Positions 1 to 5,491 of a DNA stretch of 8,225 nucleotides are shown here, piece by piece; the stretch's first letter is position 1, and each line of letters opens with the position of its first letter. Source of the DNA: Aquificota bacterium (GTDB lineage: Bacteria > Aquificota > Aquificia > Aquificales > Hydrogenothermaceae); contig JAADDV010000186.1 in NCBI GenBank assembly GCA_013153795.1, positions 1 to 8,225 on the forward strand. The letters run 5' to 3'. Below the pieces are notes generated by a model. It made no database searches. It saw nothing but the letters and a program-made list of their open reading frames with translations, and was not told the DNA's origin. The translations under genes and the position numbers were made by a program.

Positions 1-206
1 ATGGAGCATTAAATATAGCAATTAAGGGATTAGGAAAAAGAGTAAGAGAGCAGTTTTTAAAACTGCCAAACTGGTTAGACAAGCTATCAAGGCCGCTAAA
101 GTTTAATTTATTTGGCAAGTATTCGGCGAGTGTCATAAAGGACATAGCCGATAGTAATTCCCTATCAAAAGATAGGCGAAGGACATTATCAGAAACTTTT
201 TGTTAG
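1..206 (+). pseudogene. tnpB: 3' end of a TnpB-like (IS200/IS605 OrfB) gene, cut by the window edge
   Basis: An open frame enters from the left edge and runs through codons 3-5 onward to a TAG at 204-206, giving about 67 residues. It begins x-G-A-L-N-I-A-I-K-G, where the first codon ends in AT (Asn, Asp, Tyr or His). This fits the C-terminal D-x-N-[AG]-A-x-N-I motif of TnpB/OrfB nucleases, which carries the last RuvC aspartate. A basic tail with GLGKRVREQ and SLSKDRRRTLSETFC follows. TnpB is an RNA-guided nuclease encoded by IS200/IS605 and IS607 elements. Only the C-terminus is visible, so I cannot tell whether the gene is intact upstream; the pseudogene type here means 'partial'. The call rests on one short motif and is moderate. 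The end of the frame overlaps several inverted repeats, as expected where tnpB 3' ends overlap the guide RNA scaffold. Confidence 0.5.
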
Positions 207-231
207 TTTTTATTATGTTTCTGTGGTGTCC
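123..231 (+). ncRNA. Chain of hairpins at the tnpB 3' end: possible omega RNA scaffold / element right end
   Basis: Three structures follow one another. First, TCGGC (123-127) pairs with GCCGA (147-151) and encloses TGTC (131-134) paired with GACA (141-144). Second, CCTATC (161-166) pairs with GATAGG (171-176) across an AAAA loop. Third, GGACA (181-185) pairs with TGTCC (227-231) and encloses CAGAAAC (190-196) paired with GTTTCTG (217-223). The first two lie inside the tnpB-like frame and the third spans its stop codon. In IS200/IS605 elements the guide RNA scaffold overlaps the 3' end of tnpB and the right end contains subterminal hairpins, so the position fits. No element boundary or guide segment can be fixed from this window, and no U-tract follows the last hairpin. 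The pairings are seen; the function is inferred. Confidence 0.35.
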
Positions 232-267
232 TAAAAAAGTGCTGGATAAGTATTATATTTCACAAAC

Positions 268-360
268 CTATTTTTTTGAGTTCGAACTGATTTGCATACC
301 AAGATAAACAGCGATTACTACCACAAGTAAAAATATTAGTATAACCAGTGCGAGCTTCAT
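268..360 (-). CDS. 30-residue single-pass membrane microprotein, unknown function
   Basis: A short frame starts at ATG (358-360) and ends at TAG (268-270). Reading it gives a Met-Lys start, an almost unbroken hydrophobic stretch from about residue 3 to 22 (LALVILIFLLVVVIAVYLGM), then a short polar tail QISSNSKK. GAGGGG lies a few bases upstream of the start on the minus strand (complement of 365-370), a plausible ribosome binding site. The pattern of one membrane helix plus a basic tail is typical of small subunits or regulators of membrane complexes, but I do not recognise a family. It is divergent from the 49-aa gene at 454, with 93 bp between the two starts. It is too short to be certain. 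The good start signal and the ideal helix length are the main support. Confidence 0.5.
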   Translation of the reverse strand: MKLALVILIFLLVVVIAVYLGMQISSNSKK

Positions 361-388
361 TTTTACCCCTCAGAAAACTTTTATCTTT

Positions 389-419
389 TTGAGATATATT
401 ATTTTATAATAAGTATAAA
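389..419 (+). promoter_or_regulatory. Weak candidate promoter for the 454-1106 gene pair
   Basis: TTGAGA (389-394) and TATAAA (414-419) are separated by 19 nt. A TATAAT at 405-410 lies between them but has no well placed -35. The 93-bp gap between two divergent starts must hold promoters for both directions and is very AT-rich, so matches arise easily by chance. Confidence 0.25.
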
Positions 420-453
420 ACTGTAGTTAATATCAACTAACCGGAGGTTAAAA

Positions 454-603
454 ATGGAAAATACATGGTGGGAGCTTATAGGAATAGTATTTTTTACATT
501 TATGGTTATAACTGTTGGTCTTATATGGGGTCTTGCTCTGAAGGCAAGCTATAACGAGGAAAGAGCAAAACAAAAACAACAACAGCAGGAAAAACAACAA
601 TGA
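454..603 (+). CDS. 49-residue single-pass membrane protein with Gln/Lys-rich tail, unknown function
   Basis: The frame begins at ATG 454-456 behind a clear GGAGG (443-447) and ends at TGA 601-603. The protein starts MENTWWELIGI, has one membrane segment at about residues 6-31, and ends in a charged, glutamine-rich tail (AKQKQQQQEKQQ). Its size and layout resemble small accessory subunits of respiratory oxidases of the CcoQ/FixQ kind, but there is no diagnostic motif, so this is only an analogy. Its stop overlaps the start of the next gene (ATGA at 600-603), which suggests translational coupling and a joint function with the 168-aa protein. The good ribosome binding site and the coupling make it a real gene in my view. 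Confidence 0.68.
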   Translation: MENTWWELIGIVFFTFMVITVGLIWGLALKASYNEERAKQKQQQQEKQQ

Positions 604-1106
604 CGAAAGAGAAAAAAGAAAAAAACTGGCCATTTATAATAATAACTGGGATAGGGATTTTAGCAACACTTATTTTTATCTTTATTTTTGTTCAAAATAT
701 GGCAATAAATACAGTAAGAAGCTCTGTTTTACTAGAAAAAGCTTATCCCCATATAAAACCAGAAGAATATGTAAATCATCTTCGTATTAAAGCAAAGAAA
801 AATAATTTAAGAATTGTTGAGCTTAGAGAAGAAAGAGGATATTATCTTATTCAACTTATAGATGATAAAAAATTAGATGAAATTCTTTCTCTTTCTCCTC
901 AAGTGGCTCCTCTTGCTATTATAAATCTTGTTATATATGACCTTGGAGATGGCACTGCTTTAGTAGGGAATAATCCATACATTTGGGACATAATATATCC
1001 AAGTAGTGTTATTGATGAAATAGCTGAAAGTTTTGCTAATCAAATATCAGATATTCTAGATAGTATATACTGGGATATAAAAAGAGAAAAAGAACGTTTA
1101 AAATAA
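600..1106 (+). CDS. Membrane-anchored protein of 168 residues, DUF302-like
   Basis: The start is ATG 600-602, overlapping the preceding stop. An AGGA at 587-590 lies 9 nt upstream. A basic N-terminus (MTKEKKEKNW) is followed by one membrane helix at about residues 11-33, so the remaining ~135 residues probably face the periplasm. The soluble part contains VAPLAIINLVIYDLGDGTALVGNNP at about residues 102-126 (key positions P104, Y113, D114, G116, G118, N125, P126) and an amphipathic C-terminal helix ending in KREKERLK. The 'aPl.i...vIYd.gdgt..vg.nP' pattern recalls the DUF302 fold, a small alpha/beta domain of unknown function often seen in sulfur and respiratory gene neighbourhoods. I rate that match as suggestive only. 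It is probably cotranscribed with the 49-aa gene and ends against a convergent gene. Confidence 0.75.
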   Translation: MTKEKKEKNWPFIIITGIGILATLIFIFIFVQNMAINTVRSSVLLEKAYPHIKPEEYVNHLRIKAKKNNLRIVELREERGYYLIQLIDDKKLDEILSLSPQVAPLAIINLVIYDLGDGTALVGNNPYIWDIIYPSSVIDEIAESFANQISDILDSIYWDIKREKERLK

Positions 1107-1130
1107 GGGAGAAAATTCTCCCCTATTTTT
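1107..1130 (+). terminator. Hairpin terminator between convergent genes, probably bidirectional
   Basis: GGGAGAA (1107-1113) and TTCTCCC (1116-1122) form a perfect inverted repeat, folding as a 6-bp stem with loop AAAT, followed by CTATTTTT on the plus strand. On the minus strand the stem is followed by TTATTTTAAA, so it could also stop the opposite transcript. The repeat exactly fills the 16 bp between the plus-strand stop (1104-1106) and the minus-strand stop (1123-1125). Confidence 0.65.
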
Positions 1131-1527
1131 CAATTTTTTCTTCTTTTTCCTCAGGAATAAATTTTGCATCGTAATAAACATAATCTCTAGGAGAAGGAAT
1201 TTCAAAATAAACTTTTCCCAGCTTTTTTTCATTTTTATTTAAAACTCCATCTAGATTAAGGTCTATATATCCATATCCAAATCTATAAGGTCTTGTTGTT
1301 TTCTCATATGTTCCTTTTGCAGTTGTAAGCTTTTCAACTTTTAAAAATCTTTTGACCAAAACTCCTCCACTGTAAAACTCGACTACTCCATTATCAAACC
1401 CAAGAGTTGTTTCAATTGTTCTGCTTATTAAGTTTATCCTCTCTGGAGCAAAGAAGAGCCTATAGATAGAAAATAAGCCTATAGCGATAGCTAAAAATAT
1501 AGCAACTCCTATTAATATGTTTTTCAT
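1123..1527 (-). CDS. Membrane-anchored protein of 134 residues with one EF-hand calcium loop
   Basis: The start is the ATG at 1525-1527, served by AAGGAGGT (complement of 1533-1540). A second ATG 5 nt upstream (1530-1532) is out of frame and too close to the Shine-Dalgarno. Residues 4-27 form one membrane segment, so the rest is probably periplasmic. Residues 89-100 read DLNLDGVLNKNE. This matches all ligand positions of a canonical 12-residue EF-hand loop: Asp1, Asn3, Asp5, Gly6, hydrophobic 8, Asn9 and Glu12. Only one such loop is present, as in dockerin-like or calcium-binding secreted proteins. The C-terminus is acidic/basic (EEKEEKIEK). I do not recognise a named family. It is convergent with the DUF302-like gene and divergent from icd. 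Calcium binding is inferred from the motif alone. Confidence 0.78.
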   Translation of the reverse strand: MKNILIGVAIFLAIAIGLFSIYRLFFAPERINLISRTIETTLGFDNGVVEFYSGGVLVKRFLKVEKLTTAKGTYEKTTRPYRFGYGYIDLNLDGVLNKNEKKLGKVYFEIPSPRDYVYYDAKFIPEEKEEKIEK

Positions 1528-1565
1528 ATCATACCTCCTTTTTACTTTAAAAAATAAAACAGTGT

Positions 1566-1594
1566 TTGATTTTTTCTAAAGAATGAATTACAAT
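1566..1594 (+). promoter_or_regulatory. Promoter of icd
   Basis: TTGATT (1566-1571) and TACAAT (1589-1594) are exactly 17 nt apart, a good fit to a housekeeping sigma-70 promoter. Transcription would begin near 1601, leaving an untranslated leader of about 135 nt before the icd start codon. Confidence 0.6.
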
Positions 1595-1615
1595 TTTTGT
1601 TGTCTTTAATTCTAC

Positions 1616-1684
1616 AGGGGTTTTGTATGAATAGAAAGCTTACTTTCAAAAAAAATAAGAAAATTGCTTTTTTTCAAAACCCCT
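1616..1684 (+). promoter_or_regulatory. Inverted repeat in the icd leader, possible attenuator or regulatory RNA
   Basis: AGGGGTTTTG (1616-1625) and CAAAACCCCT (1675-1684) are a perfect 10-bp inverted repeat. The 49-nt loop contains a smaller hairpin, GAAAG (1634-1638) with CTTTC (1643-1647), and a GCTTTT at 1666-1671 that could pair with GAAAGC instead. The right arm runs into TTTTT and CTTCTC, so the closed form looks like an intrinsic terminator. No plus-strand gene lies just upstream, so terminating an earlier operon is unlikely. It lies inside the predicted icd leader. I recognise no known riboswitch class. Confidence 0.45.
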
Positions 1685-1721
1685 TTTTCTTCTCAAAAGA
1701 ATTCAATAAATAAATCCAATA

Positions 1722-1730
1722 AAAGGAGGT
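1722..1730 (+). promoter_or_regulatory. Ribosome binding site that fixes the icd start
   Basis: AAAGGAGGT ends at 1730. A TTG in the icd frame follows immediately at 1731, with no spacing, and cannot be used with this site. The ATG at 1737-1739 is 6 nt away, the normal distance, so it is chosen as the start. Confidence 0.85.
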
Positions 1731-1736
1731 TTGCCT

Positions 1737-3983
1737 ATGGCAAAAGCTACTATAGTATGGACTAAAATTGATGAAGCTCCAGCTCTTGCAACGTATTCTC
1801 TTTTACCAATTATGAGAGCTTACACAAAAGACGCAGACATTAATATTGAACTTAGAGACATTTCTCTTGCTGGAAGAATTCTTGCACAATTTCCAGATAT
1901 TTTACCTGAAGACAAAAGAGTGCCTGATGAACTTGCTTATCTTGGTGAGCTTGTTTGGAAACCTGAAGCTAATATCATGAAGCTTCCAAATATTTCTGCT
2001 TCTGTTCCACAGCTTAAAGAAGCAATAAAAGAGCTTCAAGAACAAGGATATCCTTTACCTGATTATCCAGAAAATCCTCAAACAGAAGAAGAAAAACAAA
2101 TCAAAGAAAGATACGACAGATGTGTAGGTTCTGTTGTTAACCCAGTTTTAAGACAAGGAAACTCTGACAGAAGACTTGCTAAAGTTGTTAAAGAATATGC
2201 TAAAAAACATCCTCACAAACTTAAAGAAGTATCTCCTCACTCTAAATCTCATGTTGCTCATATGAAAACTGGGGACTTTTATGAGCATGAAAAATCAGTA
2301 ATTATCGATAAAGATACAAAAATTAAATATATTTTCGAGGACAAAGAAGGAAATCAAACTGTTCTTAAAGAAGTAGAAGTTGGAAAAGGTGATGTTGTAG
2401 ATGGAACATATATGGATAGAAAGAAACTCAGAAAATATTTTGAAGAAGTTATAAATACAGCAAAAGAAGAAGATATTCTCTTCTCTCTACACGTTAAAGC
2501 TACAATGATGAGAGTTTCTGACCCTGTTATTTTTGGAGATGCTATTAGAGTTTACTATGCAAAACTTTTTGAAAAACATGGAGATATTTTAGAAAAGCTT
2601 GGTTGGAAACCTGAATTTGGAATGCAGGAGTTAGAAAATAGACTTGAGCAACTTCCAGAAGAAGAAAGAAATGCTATTAAAAAGACTATAGAGGAAATCT
2701 ACAAAGAAAGACCAAGAATGTATATGGTTGATTCAGATAAAGGGATAACTAACCTCCACATGCCTAACGATGTTATTATTGATGCTTCAGTTCCTGCTGT
2801 TATTAAAAATGGTCTTCAAGGATGGGGTCCAGAAGGAGAAACAGAAGATGTAATTCTCTCAATCCCTGACAGGTCTTATGCAACAATGTATAAAGAAATA
2901 GTTGAAGATATAAAAGCTAGAGGTCAATTTGACCCAACTCAAATTGGAACTGTCCAAAACGTTGGTCTTATGGCTATGAAAGCTGAAGAGTATGGTTCTC
3001 ACGACAAAACATTCTTCCCACCAGCAGATGGAAAAATCAAAGTTGTTGATGAGGAAGGAAATGTTTTAATGGAGCACTGTGTAAATGAAGGAGATATTTG
3101 GAGAAGCTGTATAACAAAAGATATTGCTATAAGAGACTGGATTAAACTTGCTGTAAACAGAGCAAAAGACTCTGGTATGCCAATTGTATTCTGGCTTGAT
3201 GAGTATAGAGCTCACGATAAAAATCTTATAGAAAAAGTTAAAGAAGAACTTCCAAAATACGACCTTTCAGATGTTGATTGGTATATCAAAGCACCAGCTG
3301 ATGCAATGAAATTTACTCTTGCAAGATTTAGAAATGGAGAAGATACAATATCTGTAACAGGTAACGTTCTAAGAGACTATCTTACTGACCTATTCCCTAT
3401 TATAGAAGTTGGAACGTCAGCAAGGTCTCTTTCTATTGTTCCACTTATTGCTGGTGGTGGTGTATTTGAAACAGGAGCAGGTGGTTCAGCACCTAAACAT
3501 GTAGAGCAGTTTATTAAAGAAGGTCACTTAAGATGGGATTCTTTAGGAGAATTTTTAGCTTTTGAGGAATCTTTAAAACTTGCATATAAGCAGCTTAAAA
3601 CTCTCCACAACAAAGACAATCCAAGAATTCTTGTAATAGCAGAAGCATTGTCTAAAGCTATAGGAAAATATCTTGAAAACGACAAAACTCCTAAGAGAAA
3701 AGTAGGCCAGTTAGATACAAGAGGTTCACACTTCTATTTAGCTTTATACTGGGCAGAAGCTTTAGCTTCTCAAACAGAAGATAAAGAACTTGCAGAGAAA
3801 TTCTCCAAAGTTTATGCTGAGCTCAAAGAAAATGAAGAAAAAATTCTTGAAGAAATCAGAGCAACAGAAGGAAAGCCTACTGATATAGGTGGATGGTATC
3901 ACCCAGATGATGAAAAAGCAGAAAAAGCAATGAGACCATCTCAAACATTCAATAAAATTATTGATGGATTATTAAATTCTTAA
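1737..3983 (+). CDS. icd: Monomeric NADP-dependent isocitrate dehydrogenase
   Basis: The enzyme interconverts isocitrate and 2-oxoglutarate plus CO2 with NADP(H) and Mg2+ or Mn2+ in the cytoplasm. In an rTCA organism it would mainly run as a reductive carboxylase. The 748 residues match the single-chain IDH family (about 740 aa), which differs from the common dimeric type of about 420 aa. Family blocks are visible throughout. GSVVNPVLRQGNSDRR (131-146) supplies Ser132, Asn135, Arg139 and Arg145 of the substrate site. FSLHVKATMMRVSDP lies at 249-263, VDSDKGITNLH at 331-341, and VIIDA at 346-350 with metal ligand Asp349. Next come EEYGSHDK (417-424, Tyr419), TGNVLRDYLTD (541-551, Arg546, Asp547, Asp551) and GAGGSAPKHVEQF (580-592, His588 at the NADP site). 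RWDSLGEF and QLDTRGSHFYLAL follow near the C-terminus. It is flanked by its own promoter and a strong terminator, upstream of aclBA. Function is very sure; the physiological direction is inferred from the neighbours. Confidence 0.97.
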   Translation: MAKATIVWTKIDEAPALATYSLLPIMRAYTKDADINIELRDISLAGRILAQFPDILPEDKRVPDELAYLGELVWKPEANIMKLPNISASVPQLKEAIKELQEQGYPLPDYPENPQTEEEKQIKERYDRCVGSVVNPVLRQGNSDRRLAKVVKEYAKKHPHKLKEVSPHSKSHVAHMKTGDFYEHEKSVIIDKDTKIKYIFEDKEGNQTVLKEVEVGKGDVVDGTYMDRKKLRKYFEEVINTAKEEDILFSLHVKATMMRVSDPVIFGDAIRVYYAKLFEKHGDILEKLGWKPEFGMQELENRLEQLPEEERNAIKKTIEEIYKERPRMYMVDSDKGITNLHMPNDVIIDASVPAVIKNGLQGWGPEGETEDVILSIPDRSYATMYKEIVEDIKARGQFDPTQIGTVQNVGLMAMKAEEYGSHDKTFFPPADGKIKVVDEEGNVLMEHCVNEGDIWRSCITKDIAIRDWIKLAVNRAKDSGMPIVFWLDEYRAHDKNLIEKVKEELPKYDLSDVDWYIKAPADAMKFTLARFRNGEDTISVTGNVLRDYLTDLFPIIEVGTSARSLSIVPLIAGGGVFETGAGGSAPKHVEQFIKEGHLRWDSLGEFLAFEESLKLAYKQLKTLHNKDNPRILVIAEALSKAIGKYLENDKTPKRKVGQLDTRGSHFYLALYWAEALASQTEDKELAEKFSKVYAELKENEEKILEEIRATEGKPTDIGGWYHPDDEKAEKAMRPSQTFNKIIDGLLNS

Positions 3984-4023
3984 TTGAACATTGATAAAAA
4001 AAGTTCTTATAAGTCTTATACAT

Positions 4024-4066
4024 AGGGGCGTTTCTCTTAAGAGAAGCGTCCCTTTATTTTTTGTTT
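4024..4066 (+). terminator. Strong intrinsic terminator of icd
   Basis: The arm at 4024-4036 pairs with 4041-4053 to give a 13-bp stem (two G-U pairs) closed by a TTAA loop. The following stretch is T-rich (TTATTTTTTGTTTT, 4053-4066). It lies 40 nt after the icd stop and separates icd from aclB. Confidence 0.88.
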
Positions 4067-4086
4067 TGAAGCTATTTTGTTATAAT
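4058..4086 (+). promoter_or_regulatory. Extended -10 promoter of aclB-aclA
   Basis: TGTTATAAT (4078-4086) is a perfect extended -10 element (TG-N-TATAAT). Seventeen nt upstream there is only a weak -35 (TTTTTG, 4058-4063), which lies in the T-tract of the icd terminator. Extended -10 promoters tolerate a poor -35. Transcription would start near 4093, about 30 nt before the aclB start codon. Confidence 0.6.
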
Positions 4087-4122
4087 TTTTCTTTAAAATT
4101 CAAACATTTGAGGAGGATATAA

Positions 4123-5430
4123 ATGGCTCAACGAGGCATTAGAGAGTATGATGGAAAAAGAATTTTAGCTCAAAACTGGCAAGATTATTTTGGAAATGAT
4201 TTTGAGTATGATTTTAAGTCTATTCTCATTACTCCTGAAACTGATTTAGACAAAATTCCTGAAGAATATCCATGGGTTAAAGAAACACCTCTTGTAGCAA
4301 AACCTGATATGCTTTTTGGAAAAAGAGGTAAACTTGGTCTTATCTTTTTCAAAAAAGAAAAACCAGGAGATGTAACCTGGGAAGATGCAAAAGAATGGAT
4401 TAAACAAAAGATGTCTGAGGAAGTAGAAATAAATGGAGTTAAAGGAAGACTTACTCACTTTTTAGTAGAACCTTTTGTTCCTCATAAGCCAGAAGAAGAG
4501 TATTATGTTGCTATTACAACAGATGAAGATGAAGATGTTATTTATATGTCAGCTTTTGGTGGAATTGAGGTAGAGGAAAACTGGGATAAAGTTGTTGAAG
4601 TTAGAATTCCTATAACAGCTTCTGATGAAGAAATTAAAAAAATTATAAAAGAAAATGTCCCAGCTGAAATAAAAGATAAAGAAAAGTTTGCTGATTTTGT
4701 TTATAGACTATACAAACTCTTTAGAGACCTTCACTTTGCATACCTTGAAATCAACCCACTTGTTATGGTTGGAAACAAGGTTTATCCTCTTGACTTTGTT
4801 GGAAGAGTTGATGATACAGCTCAGTTTGTTGCAGGAAGAAAATGGGGAGAACTTGAATTCCCAGCTGGATTTGGTAGAGACCTTACTCCAGAAGAAAAAT
4901 ATATCAAAGAGATGGACGAAAAATCTGGTGCTTCATTAAAACTTACAATTTTAAATCCTGAAGGAAGAGTCTGGACTTTAGTTGCTGGTGGTGGAGCATC
5001 TGTTGTTTATGCAGATACAGTTGCAGACCTTGGATATGTTAAAGAACTTGCAAACTATGGAGAATATTCTGGAAACCCTTCCAGAACAGAAACTAGAGAA
5101 TATGTAAAAACTGTTTTTGACCTTATGACAAGAAACAAACATCCAGAAGGAGATAAAATCCTTATAATAGGTGGTGCTATTGCTAACTTTACTGATGTTG
5201 CAAAAACTTTCGACGGTATTATTGATGCTATGAAAGAATATGCAGACAAACTAAAAGATGTTGGCGTTAAAATATACGTAAGAAGAGGCGGACCTAACTA
5301 TGAGATAGGTCTTAAAAGAATAAAAGAAGCTGCAGAAGAGTTAGGCCTTCCAATAGAAGTTTATGGACCTGAAACTCATATGACAGAAATAGTTAGAAAA
5401 GCTTTAAAAGAAGGACAAGAAGCTGCTTAA
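4123..5430 (+). CDS. aclB: ATP citrate lyase, small (beta) subunit
   Basis: AclB carries the ATP-grasp and citrate-binding parts of ATP citrate lyase, which with AclA converts citrate, ATP and CoA to acetyl-CoA, oxaloacetate, ADP and phosphate. The 435 residues align by eye with the N-terminal part of animal ACLY. LVAKPDMLFGKRGKLGL (57-72) is the ATP-grasp nucleotide block. LEINPLV (208-214) holds the Mg-ATP Glu and Asn. DFVGRVDDTA (224-233) is the ATP-grasp closing strand. NYGEYSGNPS (311-320) and GGAIANFTDVAKTF (350-363) form the citrate pocket. YVRRGGPNYEIGL (385-397) supplies basic residues to it. The start ATG has AGGAGGA (4111-4117) 5 nt upstream. Gene order aclB-aclA is as in Chlorobium and other rTCA bacteria. 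Homology to succinyl-CoA synthetase beta is expected, but the citrate motifs rule that enzyme out. The related citryl-CoA synthetase small subunit (CcsB) is the main alternative, made unlikely by the AclA partner. Confidence 0.96.
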   Translation: MAQRGIREYDGKRILAQNWQDYFGNDFEYDFKSILITPETDLDKIPEEYPWVKETPLVAKPDMLFGKRGKLGLIFFKKEKPGDVTWEDAKEWIKQKMSEEVEINGVKGRLTHFLVEPFVPHKPEEEYYVAITTDEDEDVIYMSAFGGIEVEENWDKVVEVRIPITASDEEIKKIIKENVPAEIKDKEKFADFVYRLYKLFRDLHFAYLEINPLVMVGNKVYPLDFVGRVDDTAQFVAGRKWGELEFPAGFGRDLTPEEKYIKEMDEKSGASLKLTILNPEGRVWTLVAGGGASVVYADTVADLGYVKELANYGEYSGNPSRTETREYVKTVFDLMTRNKHPEGDKILIIGGAIANFTDVAKTFDGIIDAMKEYADKLKDVGVKIYVRRGGPNYEIGLKRIKEAAEELGLPIEVYGPETHMTEIVRKALKEGQEAA

Positions 5431-5433
5431 AAG

Positions 5434-5456
5434 AGGGGCTTAAAGCCCCTTTAAAA
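5434..5456 (+). terminator. Hairpin between aclB and aclA, possible partial terminator or processing site
   Basis: AGGGGCT (5434-5440) pairs with AGCCCCT (5444-5450) over a TAA loop, starting 4 nt after the aclB stop. The bases after it are TTAAAAATTTG, a poor U-tract, so full termination is unlikely. The stem core matches the terminator after aclA. It may set the AclB:AclA transcript ratio or shield the aclB mRNA 3' end; both are inferences. Confidence 0.5.
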
Positions 5457-5491
5457 ATTTGTAAACAAACATAACAAAAGGAGGTTATTAA

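Noticed and set aside
448..633. Leu/Phe-rich minus-strand frame of 61 residues
   Set aside because: It is the complement of the 49-aa gene and the start of the 168-aa gene, has no ribosome binding site, and its composition reflects the poly-Gln/Lys coding on the other strand.
1616..1684. Reading the icd leader repeat as an ordinary terminator for an upstream plus-strand gene
   Set aside because: The gene immediately upstream is on the minus strand, and the previous plus-strand gene already ends at the 1107-1122 hairpin.
4688..4939. 83-residue plus-strand frame within aclB
   Set aside because: It is out of frame with the intact aclB, has no start signal, and its Leu/Thr-rich product matches no family.
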